Origin: an uncultured Clostridia bacterium
GTDB lineage: Bacteria > Bacillota > Clostridia > Monoglobales > Monoglobaceae
DNA: 63,727 bases
Assembly: GCA_947625905.1 (NCBI GenBank)
Contig: CANQQJ010000017.1
Coordinates: forward strand, 1 to 63,727
Direction: 5' to 3'
The position numbers were made by a program, and so were the translations under genes. This document shows positions 16,107 through 24,226 of the stretch, one piece after another (the first letter of the stretch is position 1; each line of letters starts with the position of its first letter). The notes below the pieces were generated by a model that did no database searches, had not been told where the DNA came from, and saw only the letters and a list, made by a program, of their open reading frames with translations.

Positions 16107-17024
16107 CTAAATCACCGTTGCCAGCGCCACTATCAGGGGCATGGTTATTACCGACAGCAGCGTTGTTATCGACACGCAGGCCGCCGAAAGCGTGATGTCG
16201 CCGCCGAACTTTTCGGCGAACATGGTGGTCGCGGCCGCGCAGGGCGCCGACGCCGCGATAACGCACGCGACCGGGATAGTGCCGCGTATACCGCAGATAT
16301 ACAATCCGCCCAGCATTATAAGCGGCGATATTATCAGCCGAATTATCATTGAGACATACGGTCCCGCGCCCCTTATATTAAACTTGGCCGACGCCAGATG
16401 ATAACCTATGACTAACATCGGAAGGGGCGTATTGAGCGCCGCCAAGCAGCCTATCGGCTCGGATATCACCTGAGGCAGCTTGAGCGACAGCAGAAAAACC
16501 AACAATCCTGCCGCCGTGCCGATGATGCCCGGATTTATAAACGCCTTTTTGAGCGATATGCTCTTGACGCCGCCGTCCATCAGGAACACGCCGTAGGTCC
16601 ACATGACGATGTTGAACACCGCTATGTAAGTCGCGCCGTAGAAAACCCCGTCGGCGCCCAGCAGCGCGTTCTGGAGAGGCAGCGACATATAGCCGCAGTT
16701 TGAGAACACCGCTCCGAAGCGAAGCACGTTCTCCCGCCTCTTGTCCTTGTCGTGAATAAACAGATGCGCGATCGCTATCGTCACGGCGTGAGAGAGCAGC
16801 GAGGCCGCGAACGTTATTCCCAGACCCTCGAGCATGGCGGGGTCGAAATCCCTCTGATACGAGTGCACGATAACGCACGGCGTCACTATGTACAGCATTA
16901 GGTCGATTATGCTCTTGACCGCGCTGTCGCTCAGCAGCTTCGCCTTGGCGCAGCCGAAGCCGACCGCGATAAGCACGAACAGTATAACGACCTGCGTGCC
17001 GACTGTCAATATATTTTCGGTCAA
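16107..17024 (-). CDS. AEC-family transporter (auxin-efflux-carrier-like permease)
   Basis: A 305-residue integral membrane protein with about ten hydrophobic helices in two inverted halves. The family is recognisable by FGAVFSNCGYMSLPLQNALLG and TPLPMLVIGYHLA. AEC permeases carry malate, malonate or similar organic acids, and the substrate here is not evident. The start is a TTG at 17024, with GAGAAGG in the end of the upstream gene as ribosome binding site. It follows the patatin gene by 2 bp, so the two are cotranscribed. The stop lies just before repeat block R3. Confidence 0.85.
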   Translation of the reverse strand: MTENILTVGTQVVILFVLIAVGFGCAKAKLLSDSAVKSIIDLMLYIVTPCVIVHSYQRDFDPAMLEGLGITFAASLLSHAVTIAIAHLFIHDKDKRRENVLRFGAVFSNCGYMSLPLQNALLGADGVFYGATYIAVFNIVMWTYGVFLMDGGVKSISLKKAFINPGIIGTAAGLLVFLLSLKLPQVISEPIGCLAALNTPLPMLVIGYHLASAKFNIRGAGPYVSMIIRLIISPLIMLGGLYICGIRGTIPVACVIAASAPCAAATTMFAEKFGGDITLSAACVSITTLLSVITMPLIVALATVI

Positions 17025-17026
17025 TT

Positions 17027-17878
17027 TTATCCCTTCTCAGCAAATAAATTTCGGATCCTTTCGGCGTTCTCAAGCGTCAGATCATAGCCGTATCGGTACA
17101 CTCCTTTTATTCTTTCCGTATCCTTTTCAAAGGAGTCGATCTGCGCTTCCTCGCTCGGGCGCAGGATCACCGCCCTGCTCTGCTTTTCAAGAAACGCGCA
17201 GTACTCGAGCTGCCTGTTGTAAATGTCGTGCCTCGTAAGCAGCGGCTCGATAAGGTTCGGATATTTTTTGCGGTAGACCTTGGCCGCGAATTTGTTGGCG
17301 CCCGAAGGCGCTTTGCGATAGCTCGCGGGCCTCGTCAGCACGATAAGCAGCTTGTCGCAGCCGTCCTTCTCCGCCTGCCGCGCGGGTATCGGGTCGCAGA
17401 TGCCGCCGTCGAAATACTCCCTGCCCTCGACCTTGATCGGCGGAAACGCCAGAGGCAGCGCGCAGGTCGCCTTAAGCAGCTCGCAGTTTGTCTCGGGATT
17501 CTTGGCGTCAAGATAAAACGGCTTGCCGAGCTCCGCATCGGTCACGCCCGCCTTGACGACGGCGGGGCTGTTATAATATGTGTCATAGTCAAAGGGTATC
17601 AGCTCGTTGGGCACCGTCTCATATATGAACTCAAGCCCGAACATGCTGCGCTCCTTAAAAAAATTCCTCATTCCGATATACCGCTTGTCGTGGCGGTAGT
17701 TGGTTATTATCTCAAGATTGCGCCCCTTCTGCCTTGAAACGTATGAAACGCCGTCCGCGATCCCCGCCGACACTCCGATAACATAAGGGAAGTGAATATC
17801 CATCTCAAGCAGCGCGTCCATAACGCCGCACGAAAATATCGGACGGAACGTTCCGCCCTCCAGAACCAAGCCCTGCAT
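17027..17878 (-). CDS. Patatin-like phospholipase (YjjU type)
   Basis: A 283-residue patatin-family lipid acyl hydrolase. The catalytic Ser lies in the GVSAGI nucleophile elbow (residues ~35-40), the oxyanion loop LEGGTFR at the N-terminus, and the catalytic Asp in YFDGGICDPIP near residue 170. Length and the absence of a signal peptide fit the cytoplasmic YjjU-like group. It is first in a two-gene operon with the AEC transporter. The promoter (TTGCCA, 17 bp, TATTCT) is upstream. Confidence 0.88.
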   Translation of the reverse strand: MQGLVLEGGTFRPIFSCGVMDALLEMDIHFPYVIGVSAGIADGVSYVSRQKGRNLEIITNYRHDKRYIGMRNFFKERSMFGLEFIYETVPNELIPFDYDTYYNSPAVVKAGVTDAELGKPFYLDAKNPETNCELLKATCALPLAFPPIKVEGREYFDGGICDPIPARQAEKDGCDKLLIVLTRPASYRKAPSGANKFAAKVYRKKYPNLIEPLLTRHDIYNRQLEYCAFLEKQSRAVILRPSEEAQIDSFEKDTERIKGVYRYGYDLTLENAERIRNLFAEKG

Positions 17879-17916
17879 ATTATTCCTCTTTTCCTGATTT
17901 TAAGACTAACATATAT

Positions 17917-17945
17917 AGAATAACATATTTGATAAAAAATGGCAA
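17917..17945 (-). promoter_or_regulatory. Promoter of the patatin-AEC operon
   Basis: TTGCCA (17940-17945), 17 bp, TATTCT (17917-17922) on the minus strand. Confidence 0.5.
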
Positions 17946-17955
17946 CAGATTTTTA

Positions 17956-18342
17956 TTAATTATATCGCTCCAAAAAATCCGATACTGTCATAATAAAAGG
18001 CTTTTGCGGAAAATGCCTGATGTTTCCGGTCACCAAAACCGCGCCGCAGAATTTGGCGACCTCGTAAAACTTTTTATCGCTTTCATCTATAAAATCATCG
18101 CCCGCTTTTTCGGCGACGACCGAACTGCCGTATGTTTCGATCAAATCAAGAACCGAGTTGATCTCCCGCTCGCTAAAACCGAATTTGGGCTTGCTCAAAA
18201 CCTCTCGGTACTCCGTCATTATCCTGTGGTCATAACAAATCGTGTGCCGTCCGTTTAAAACCATGCCTAAAATTTCGGCGGGCTTGCCGTCTCGGGACCA
18301 AAATGCGGAAACAATGACATTTGTGTCAACAACAATATTCAT
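17956..18342 (-). CDS. PIN-domain toxin (putative endoribonuclease)
   Basis: A 128-residue PIN-domain protein of the 'putative toxin component' (TIGR00305-like) group. Acidic metal ligands are Asp in VVDTNV (residue 6), Glu in MTEYREVL, and Asp/Glu in DFIDESDKKFYEVA. PIN toxins usually cleave tRNA or mRNA until bound by their antitoxin. The ATG overlaps the stop of the Phd-like gene by 4 bp, a classic antitoxin-toxin arrangement. Confidence 0.85.
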   Translation of the reverse strand: MNIVVDTNVIVSAFWSRDGKPAEILGMVLNGRHTICYDHRIMTEYREVLSKPKFGFSEREINSVLDLIETYGSSVVAEKAGDDFIDESDKKFYEVAKFCGAVLVTGNIRHFPQKPFIMTVSDFLERYN

Positions 18343-18620
18343 TCTCGCTCACCTCTGCGAACCGCGCCGATCTCGGCCTCGATTTCCTCATCGGACATAT
18401 AACCCCGCTTTGCGGCTTTGGCGCGCATTGAATTAAAGGCGATCATCGCTCTCGCCTGCCGAATCGCCTTTAATGTTTCCTCAAACGAACCGTCGGCAAT
18501 GTCCAGCATCAGCGCGGTCGGCTTACCGTTGTTGGTGATAACCACCTCGCCGTCCGCGGATAAATTTTCCCAAACGCTTTTCGGAGTAGTTCTCAAATCT
18601 CTGACCGAATAAAAATTCAT
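18339..18620 (-). CDS. Phd/YefM-family antitoxin
   Basis: A 93-residue antitoxin. The N-terminal Phd/YefM fold (YSVRDLRTTPKSVWENL, VVITNNGKPTALML) binds DNA, and the acidic C-terminus (YMSDEEIEAEIGAVR) should wrap the toxin. It is first in a two-gene operon with the PIN toxin. The promoter is near-consensus and holds a 13-bp palindrome between its hexamers, consistent with autorepression by the complex. Confidence 0.88.
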   Translation of the reverse strand: MNFYSVRDLRTTPKSVWENLSADGEVVITNNGKPTALMLDIADGSFEETLKAIRQARAMIAFNSMRAKAAKRGYMSDEEIEAEIGAVRRGERE

Positions 18621-18637
18621 ATTATCACCCCGATCAT

Positions 18638-18666
18638 ATTATACCGCATTGTGTCACAATTGTCAA
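18638..18666 (-). promoter_or_regulatory. Promoter and spacer operator of the Phd/PIN locus
   Basis: TTGACA (18661-18666), 17 bp, TATAAT (18638-18643). The palindrome ATTGTG-A-CACAAT (18648-18660) fills the spacer, where a bound Phd-type repressor would occlude polymerase. Confidence 0.75.
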
Positions 18667-18709
18667 CAAATAATGTATGCGATCGTGTAATTTTTTGAAT
18701 ATAAGGAGT

Positions 18710-19180
18710 TCTGCGGGCGGATAATATCCACCCCTACGTTCCCACCTCCGTCTTTTCGCCTTCGGCGAAAATCCACCTCCTCCCGGGAGGAGGCAAAACG
18801 GGCGGATGACATCCGCCCTGTGGGACGTCGAGGGCGCCGTCCCCTACGACAAATTTTTGTAAAATAACGTAGGGGCAGACGACCCGACCGCCGGCGCCCC
18901 TTGAGGGAGCTGTCTGCGAAGCAGACTGAGAGGGAGACCCCTACCACCGCTGTCGCGGTCCCCCTCCCCCACTGGCGCAGGGGAGGCTAGTATCAGGCTC
19001 CCCTTCCCTTGGGAGGGGGAGCTGTCTGCGGCCGGAGCCGCGCAGCGGGTTCGTGGTACTAACGTATTCCGATTTCACATATAAACGAGGCCACAAATTT
19101 TTAACGTGAGCGGATATGGGGCAACGCCCGACTGAGGGGGCCTAGTTCCTAGGCCCTATTTCCTAGTCCCTACGTTGGTA
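18710..19180. repeat. Composite intergenic repeat block R4
   Basis: The gap between two toxin-antitoxin loci. It contains the GGGCGGATAATATCC palindrome, a CGGAGGTGGG / GGAGGAGGCAAA hairpin unit (18740-18798) that is an inverted copy of 34072-34129, a GGGACGTCGAGGGCGCC variant (18822-18850), pairs of CTCCCC arms (18895-19025), and the ~85-bp module (19030-19113, reverse orientation). The right edge (CTAGTCCCTACG) enters the 3' end of the RelE-like gene. Confidence 0.8.
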
Positions 19181-19438
19181 TACCTCTCGTCTGTGCCCGA
19201 CGTTTAATACCAAAATCGTAATTTTTTTATCGAATATTTTTGCGAGTATACGGTAATCACCCACGCGGTACCGCCACTCCCCGCTTCTGTCTGCGGTCAA
19301 AGCCTTCCCGTGTATTCGCGGATTTTCGCAGTTTTCAAGATTTTTCCTTATCCACCCCAGAATCAGCGCAGCGGTGTGTCGGTCTGTTTTTTTCAAATCT
19401 TTAAGCGCCCGTTCCGTGAATTCGACCTTGTAACTCAT
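19163..19438 (-). CDS. RelE/ParE-superfamily toxin
   Basis: A 91-residue toxin of the RelE superfamily (TALKDL-type start VEFTERALKDLKK; GEWRYRVGDYRILAKIFD core; VLNVGHRREVYQ C-terminus with the His-Arg pair). RelE toxins cut mRNA at the ribosome. The ATG overlaps the antitoxin stop by 4 bp. The last codons and stop (RRD, then TAG) come from CGTAGGGACTAG, the edge of block R4, so the original C-terminus may have been slightly altered. Confidence 0.88.
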   Translation of the reverse strand: MSYKVEFTERALKDLKKTDRHTAALILGWIRKNLENCENPRIHGKALTADRSGEWRYRVGDYRILAKIFDKKITILVLNVGHRREVYQRRD

Positions 19439-19656
19439 CTCAGCCCAATTTCCTTTTCTGCCTCGTCAAGCGAATACGTAACAGGATTATTTTTATACTC
19501 GCGCATCGCGGAGGCGAACGCTTCCAGATCATATTCATCTTCAATGCGCTCCATAACCGACTGTCTGATAAGCTCCGATGCGGAGATCTTATTTAGCTCG
19601 GCGTATTTTTTTATCAAAACGGCATCCTCATCATTTAATCTTAGTGAAATCGTCAT
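19435..19656 (-). CDS. RelB-like ribbon-helix-helix antitoxin (DUF6290 type)
   Basis: A 73-residue antitoxin. The N-terminal strand MTISLRLNDEDAVLIKKYAEL is a ribbon-helix-helix DNA-binding start, and the C-terminal NNPVTYSLDEAEKEIGL is the toxin-binding tail often seen in this group. It is followed directly by the RelE-like toxin. Confidence 0.85.
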   Translation of the reverse strand: MTISLRLNDEDAVLIKKYAELNKISASELIRQSVMERIEDEYDLEAFASAMREYKNNPVTYSLDEAEKEIGLR

Positions 19657-19680
19657 ATATACCGCCCCTTTCTGTATTAC

Positions 19681-19709
19681 ATTGTATTACAAAGTTTCTG
19701 TTTTGTCAA
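19681..19709 (-). promoter_or_regulatory. Promoter of the RelE-like locus
   Basis: TTGACA (19704-19709), 17 bp, TACAAT (19681-19686). A direct repeat, TGTATTACA/TTGTATTACA, spans the -10 region and may be the antitoxin operator. Confidence 0.7.
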
Positions 19710-19742
19710 TAGCTTTTAAGATTATTTTGCACAAAAAGTAAT

Positions 19743-21149
19743 TTAGCCTTGCATGATATTGTTTTCAAGCCACTTTTCACGCATGAGGCGGATAAGGAAC
19801 AGTATTCCTCTGACGCAGAGCTCGACGCACATTGCGATCCACGCGCCTCTGAGACCGAGACGCGGCACAAGGGCAAATGCCAGCGTTATCCTGACGCCCC
19901 ACATGGTAAGCAGATTCAAAAGGCTCGGCACCAGCGTGTCGCCCGCGCCTCTGAGCGCGCCCGAGCATACTATCGAAGCGGCGTACATCGGCTCGGCAAA
20001 CGCCTCGATGCGCAGGATATCGGCTCCCAGTGAGCGGACCTGCCCGGACGGCGTGAGTATCGCGAACATGAACGGCGCGGCCGCGTACATCAGCACCGCC
20101 GCGGCCGACATAATAGCGACGCCCAGGACCACCGCGGTCACGGCGAAACGCTTGGCAATATCCTTGCGGTCGGCTCCTATGCTCTGACCGACAAGCGTGG
20201 TCGCCGCTGTTCCTATGCCGTAACCCGGCATATAGCAAAGGCTCTCGGCTGTGATCGCCAGCGAGTTCGCGGCGATCGACGCGGTTCCGAGCGGCGCGAC
20301 GATCAGAGTGGTGACCACCTGCGCGCCGCACATTACCGTGTGCTCAAACGCCGCTGGGATCGAGATGCGCAGCGCCGCCTTTATGCACTTTGATCTGATC
20401 CTCCACGAGCCCTTAAGCCTGAGCGACAATATTTCGGAACGGAAGGCCGCCGAATAAAACATCAGCGCCGCGGCGCACAGCTCGGCGCATGCCGTGCCCA
20501 GAGCCGCTCCCGCGACGCCGAGACCGAAGCCGAACAACCGAACGGGCGCGCCGAAAACCGACGCCTCGCGGGTCGGAAAAATAAATATAAAATTGAACAC
20601 AACGTCAAGCACGCACATCAGGATATTGAGCATGCCCGGCGTTTTCAAATCTCCGCCGCATTGAAGCGAGCTTGAGCACAGCATTCTGATCTGCATTATC
20701 GGCAGCGCGCAGGCGTATATGAAAAAGTATCTCGTCGAGTTTTGGGTCACGCCCTCGGCTCCGCCCAGCCAAACGGGGAGCGAGCCGCTTATCGACAGAG
20801 CGGCGGCCGAGATCAGAGCGCCGAACATAAGCGCGGCGATAAGGCCCTGGCGAAAAACGTTTCTCGCGCCCTCGTCGTCCCGCGCGCCTACGAATTGGGC
20901 TATCTGGACAGAAAAGCCCGTGGCGAGCGAAACGCACAGCCCGCCGATCAGCCACATCGTGGTGCTTATCAGGCCTATCGAGGCGGTGGCGCTCTCGCCG
21001 AGGCTTCCGACCATCGCCGCGTCTATATACTGCATGATTATCGAGCTTATCTGTGCCATGATCGCCGGAATACTCAGCTTTATCACGGTGAGCGTCATTT
21101 CTTTGACGCGCGGCGTTCCGCTCTCGCTTATGTTGATTATTTGCTTCAA
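19743..21149 (-). CDS. MATE-family multidrug/metabolite exporter
   Basis: A 468-residue exporter with twelve hydrophobic helices in two homologous halves of the MATE fold (IKLSIPAIMAQISSIIMQYIDAAMVG at the start; YGIGTAATTLVGQSIGA at the start of the second half). MATE proteins export cationic drugs or metabolites using sodium or protons. The start is a TTG with GGGAG about 10 bases upstream; the next ATG (codon 18) has no ribosome binding site. It is monocistronic. No clear promoter is seen in the short upstream gap. Confidence 0.9.
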   Translation of the reverse strand: MKQIINISESGTPRVKEMTLTVIKLSIPAIMAQISSIIMQYIDAAMVGSLGESATASIGLISTTMWLIGGLCVSLATGFSVQIAQFVGARDDEGARNVFRQGLIAALMFGALISAAALSISGSLPVWLGGAEGVTQNSTRYFFIYACALPIMQIRMLCSSSLQCGGDLKTPGMLNILMCVLDVVFNFIFIFPTREASVFGAPVRLFGFGLGVAGAALGTACAELCAAALMFYSAAFRSEILSLRLKGSWRIRSKCIKAALRISIPAAFEHTVMCGAQVVTTLIVAPLGTASIAANSLAITAESLCYMPGYGIGTAATTLVGQSIGADRKDIAKRFAVTAVVLGVAIMSAAAVLMYAAAPFMFAILTPSGQVRSLGADILRIEAFAEPMYAASIVCSGALRGAGDTLVPSLLNLLTMWGVRITLAFALVPRLGLRGAWIAMCVELCVRGILFLIRLMREKWLENNIMQG

Positions 21150-21199
21150 TTTCTTTTATCTCCCGCTGCAAGCGATAAATACATCGCCGTCTATCGTTA

Positions 21200-21235
21200 A
21201 AAGCCGCTCCGGAAAACTTTCCGAAGCGGCGGTTT
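21200..21235. terminator. Terminator between deacetylase and MATE genes
   Basis: A hairpin, GCCGCTCCGGAAA / TTTCCGAAGCGGC. Read on the minus strand it is followed by TTTT, downstream of the deacetylase. The opposite strand has a seven-T run. Confidence 0.75.
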
Positions 21236-21279
21236 TTTTGGTTTGGTTTTAGTTTTATTTTGTTTATTTAATTGTTATT

Positions 21280-22401
21280 TTAATTTTCGGAACTGTCGGA
21301 AGTCTCGGATTTTTCTGATTTTTCCGAACCGCCCGAGGCAGTCGAGCCGGTGATCGACTTAACGGTCGAGGGCCACAGATCGGTGTAAACCTTACCGGGC
21401 TCCAGACCTCCGACTTTCGCCTCGCCCATCTCGGACACTGTGACGAGCTGATATCCCTCGTCAAGCAGAGCCGGTATCAGGCGAACCACCGCGTCGATCG
21501 TCGAATCGTAAATATCATGGAACAGGATAATGTCTCCGTCTTGGACGGTCGACATAACGTTGCTGTACACCGCGTCGGCGTTTTTGGATTTCCAGTCAAG
21601 CGTGTCGACCGACCAGAGGATTATCGGCTGGCCGTAATCCTTGGCGACGCTCTTTACCGAATCGTTATACGAGCCATAGGGCGGACGCACGGATGACGGA
21701 CCCTCGCCGATTATATCCTTAAGATTGTTTGTGCTCTTTTCAAACTGGCTCTTGAGCGAGTCGCCCGAGAGAGTCGTCAGCTGCGTGTGGTCGTATGTGT
21801 GGCTGGCCGTGTCGCAGCCCAGAGACTGCATGCGCTTTATGGTGTCGGACGCGCCCTTCATGTGGTCGCCCAGCATATAGAATGTGGCGCGGGCGTTGTT
21901 TTCCTCCAGCGCGTCAAGCAAACGCTTTGTGGTCTCGGCGCCGGGACCGTCGTCAAAGGTCAGCGCTATCATCGGAGCGTCGGGGTCCAATTTTCCGTTG
22001 CCGCGCTTCCAGCCGCTGTCAACATAGGACTGCACCTCGCTCTTGAGCACATCCTTGACCTCCTCGGTCTCGGGATTAAATACCTTCGCGAATACAGACG
22101 AGTAGTCAAATGTGTATCCGTCCTTTTCGTATTTGTTAACATCGGCGTTATACACGATAATGCTGCTGCCGTCCTCTTTCCACATAGTAGTGAGAACGTC
22201 GTTGAAATTATCGTACCAGCCGACCGTCTTTTGTTCCTCCGCCTCGCTCGGCGTGAACTGCTCGCTTCGGCCGTCCTCGGTGTACATCGTCACCATTTCC
22301 TCGCCGCTTGAGTCGCTGACATCCACCGGAACGATCCCCTTCATGCCCATGCATACTATCAGCACCACAGCAAGCAAGGCGCATGCCACTATTTTTTTCA
22401 T
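21280..22401 (-). CDS. Exported polysaccharide deacetylase (NodB domain)
   Basis: A 373-residue protein with an N-terminal signal anchor (ACALLAVVLIVCMGMKG), a ~100-residue linker domain with repeated Tyr-Thr-Glu-Asp elements, and a NodB deacetylase domain (about 145-330). Metal and catalytic motifs are complete: TFDDGP, SHTYDH, RPPYGSYN, DTLDW and ILFHDIYDST. A Ser/Glu/Lys-rich tail follows (~350-373). Such enzymes N- or O-deacetylate peptidoglycan or other wall polymers. It has its own promoter and terminator. Confidence 0.9.
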   Translation of the reverse strand: MKKIVACALLAVVLIVCMGMKGIVPVDVSDSSGEEMVTMYTEDGRSEQFTPSEAEEQKTVGWYDNFNDVLTTMWKEDGSSIIVYNADVNKYEKDGYTFDYSSVFAKVFNPETEEVKDVLKSEVQSYVDSGWKRGNGKLDPDAPMIALTFDDGPGAETTKRLLDALEENNARATFYMLGDHMKGASDTIKRMQSLGCDTASHTYDHTQLTTLSGDSLKSQFEKSTNNLKDIIGEGPSSVRPPYGSYNDSVKSVAKDYGQPIILWSVDTLDWKSKNADAVYSNVMSTVQDGDIILFHDIYDSTIDAVVRLIPALLDEGYQLVTVSEMGEAKVGGLEPGKVYTDLWPSTVKSITGSTASGGSEKSEKSETSDSSEN

Positions 22402-22462
22402 TTGTAAACCCTCCGAATTTATCGAATATCACAATTATCAACAATAAGTATAACTAATTATT

Positions 22463-22490
22463 ATTATATCATACCGGGGCACTGTGTCAA
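22463..22490 (-). promoter_or_regulatory. Promoter of the deacetylase gene
   Basis: TTGACA (22485-22490), 16 bp, TATAAT (22463-22468) on the minus strand, about 60 bp upstream of the start codon. Confidence 0.75.
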
Positions 22491-22534
22491 CACAAAAATA
22501 TTACAAATTTCTAACATTTTCCCGGCACGCGGGA

Positions 22535-22924
22535 TCAGCCGGCGAGAATGTAGAGCAAAGCGAAAATAAGCGCCTTGTCGGCGTCGTCATTGTCGGCGAC
22601 AAGCAGGATAAGCGCTAAAAGCAGCAGATCCTCGGCCGTCACAAGGCCGAGTATCTTTTTTGTGCGGCGGTTATACAGCTCGTCGGGCAGAATGTCCAGC
22701 AGCGAAGCGAGAAAACCGCTGTCCGCGGGCTTCGCCGTATGCGCCGCCGCCGCGGGGCGCTCGGGCTCCCGCTTTGCGCGTTCGGAATTTTTTGTCTGCG
22801 CGCTTCCCGTCCGCGGCGGATCAGAGCTCCTGTTTTGCGCTCCCCGCGCAGCGTCCCGCGGATTGGCCCGCAGCGCGGAATTTCCGCCGCGCGGCGGACC
22901 GTTTGAATTATAGCGTCTGTACAT
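22535..22924 (-). CDS. Unknown small protein, third of a three-gene operon
   Basis: A 129-residue protein. The N-terminal ~75 residues are disordered, rich in Arg, Pro, Ser and Ala. A compact C-terminal region follows (LDILPDELYNRRTKKILG, then TAEDLLLLALILLVADN and ALIFALLYILAG). The hydrophobic helices are short and amphipathic, perhaps membrane-associated. I recall similar tails on uncharacterised clostridial proteins, but I know no function. GGAGG is 5 bases before the ATG, and the previous gene's stop is 9 bp away. Confidence 0.6.
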   Translation of the reverse strand: MYRRYNSNGPPRGGNSALRANPRDAARGAQNRSSDPPRTGSAQTKNSERAKREPERPAAAAHTAKPADSGFLASLLDILPDELYNRRTKKILGLVTAEDLLLLALILLVADNDDADKALIFALLYILAG

Positions 22925-22933
22925 GGCGGCCTC

Positions 22934-23302
22934 CTAAAATCCGAAATCAAATCCGTTTTCCCGCAGGACCGAAAAAGCCTTGATCATTCCCATGATTCTG
23001 ACGGCGGTGTCGGTCTTTGCGCGGCGGGACTCGCGGAGGTACGGTTTCAGCGCGTAGAGCAGTTCGGCATCGCGGCCGTTATCCCGACGCTTCACGCCCT
23101 CAAGGACTTTTCCCATTTTCACCATCATCTCAAAATCCGCCGCGTCCTCTTCCATCGGCGTCCGCTCGGGCGGTTTTTCACCGCTGCCCTCCGAGCCCGA
23201 AAGCGCGCTTATTATGCCGCTTATCTGCTCGCGTCCCTCGCCGCTGCTCATCATCTCTTTAAGCTTTTCAACCGCGCCGCTGAGGTCAAGCTCGCCGCTC
23301 AT
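22934..23302 (-). CDS. Unknown small helical protein, second of a three-gene operon
   Basis: A 122-residue acidic protein without signal or membrane segment. Residues 1-35 (DLSGAVEKLKEMMSSGEGREQISGIISALSG) resemble part of the 85-residue protein upstream in composition and helical heptads. A Pro/Glu linker follows, then a basic helical C-terminus (LLYALKPYLRESRRAKTDTAVRIMGMIKAF) that recalls regions of unannotated clostridial proteins. ATG 23302 is preferred over an in-frame TTG just upstream. Function unknown; its neighbours suggest one complex. Confidence 0.6.
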   Translation of the reverse strand: MSGELDLSGAVEKLKEMMSSGEGREQISGIISALSGSEGSGEKPPERTPMEEDAADFEMMVKMGKVLEGVKRRDNGRDAELLYALKPYLRESRRAKTDTAVRIMGMIKAFSVLRENGFDFGF

Positions 23303-23328
23303 CAAATCACCGCCCTTTATGTAGTCTG

Positions 23329-23586
23329 CTATTTTTTAAGAAAAGCGTTTAAATTTTTCATAAGCTCCGGATTTGAGCTCAGAGCTTTTTTGACGCCGCT
23401 GTTTTCGCTCACAGCCTTGCTCACATCCGCCGCGCTGATCCCGCTCAGATTTTTGCCGAGGTCGGGGCTCTCAAGCGCCTTTTTGAGCGCGCTCATATCC
23501 TCCTTGGACAGCGAGCCCCCGAGGGCGCCGAGCATCGAGTTGAGCTTGTTTTTGTCAAGATTTTTTGCCATTTCGTTTATGTTCAT
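23329..23586 (-). CDS. Unknown small helical protein, first of a three-gene operon
   Basis: An 85-residue protein, all helical by appearance: NKLNSMLGALGGSLSKEDMSALKKAL, then a Ser/Ala-rich SGISAADVSKAVSE segment and NPELMKNLNAFLKK at the end. There is no signal or transmembrane segment. The ATG at 23586 is chosen because AAAGGCGG lies 7 bases upstream, while the earlier ATG at 23592 overlaps the site. It is divergent from the phosphoesterase gene. Three consecutive unknown genes in tight spacing point to a shared but unknown role. Confidence 0.6.
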   Translation of the reverse strand: MNINEMAKNLDKNKLNSMLGALGGSLSKEDMSALKKALESPDLGKNLSGISAADVSKAVSENSGVKKALSSNPELMKNLNAFLKK

Positions 23587-23648
23587 AACCATACCGCCTT
23601 TCGTATCAAATTATACTACAGTACATTCTATGTATTTTTATAAAAATA

Positions 23649-23677
23649 GTGACAAAAAAATATTTATGTGATATAAT
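23649..23677 (+). promoter_or_regulatory. Promoter of the phosphoesterase gene
   Basis: GTGACA (23649-23654), 17 bp, TATAAT (23672-23677), about 48 bp before the start codon. Confidence 0.65.
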
Positions 23678-23724
23678 GGGTCAGTCGGATAATTTATCGG
23701 ATACGACCAAAGGAGGTTGGCTTT

Positions 23725-24198
23725 ATGAAGGCGGTAGTTCTCAGCGATTCCCACGGCAGCTTCGGCGAGCTGAAAAAGGCTGTCGACGCCGAAATACAAA
23801 ACGGCGGAGTTTCGATGATAATGTTCGCGGGGGACGTGCAGCGCGACGCGGACGCTCTCAGGCGGGAATACCCGACGATACCCGTGGCGGTAGTTCTCGG
23901 CAACAACGACTGGTCGGTGCGCGACGTGCCCTTTGACGTGACGTTTACGTTCGCGGGCAAGCGGGTGTTTATGACCCACGGACACAAGTACCACGTGAAA
24001 TACGGGCTTAATACTCTGCTGCTCAAGGCAAGGGAGGTTGGTGCCGACATCTGCGTTTTCGGCCACACCCACCGCCCGTATCTTGAGGAGGTCTCGGGGG
24101 TGCTGATGCTGAATCCGGGCAGCGCGTGGATGAGCTACGCGGTGCTGGAGGCAGACGAAAACGGACACGCCAAGGCCGAGATAAAGAAAACTTTATGA
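23725..24198 (+). CDS. YfcE/MJ0936-type metallophosphoesterase
   Basis: A 157-residue calcineurin-like phosphoesterase with the complete metal-site set: SDSHGS, GDV (FAGDVQRD), LGNNDW, MTHGHKYHV and FGHTHRPYLE. Family members hydrolyse phosphodiesters such as model bis-pNPP or 2',3'-cyclic nucleotides; the native substrate is generally unknown. The next gene, coaX, begins 28 bp downstream, and malic enzyme follows, so the three are likely one transcript. Ribosome binding site AAAGGAGG. Confidence 0.88.
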   Translation: MKAVVLSDSHGSFGELKKAVDAEIQNGGVSMIMFAGDVQRDADALRREYPTIPVAVVLGNNDWSVRDVPFDVTFTFAGKRVFMTHGHKYHVKYGLNTLLLKAREVGADICVFGHTHRPYLEEVSGVLMLNPGSAWMSYAVLEADENGHAKAEIKKTL

Positions 24199-24226
24199 TA
24201 TATTTTATAATAACGAGGTAAATATT

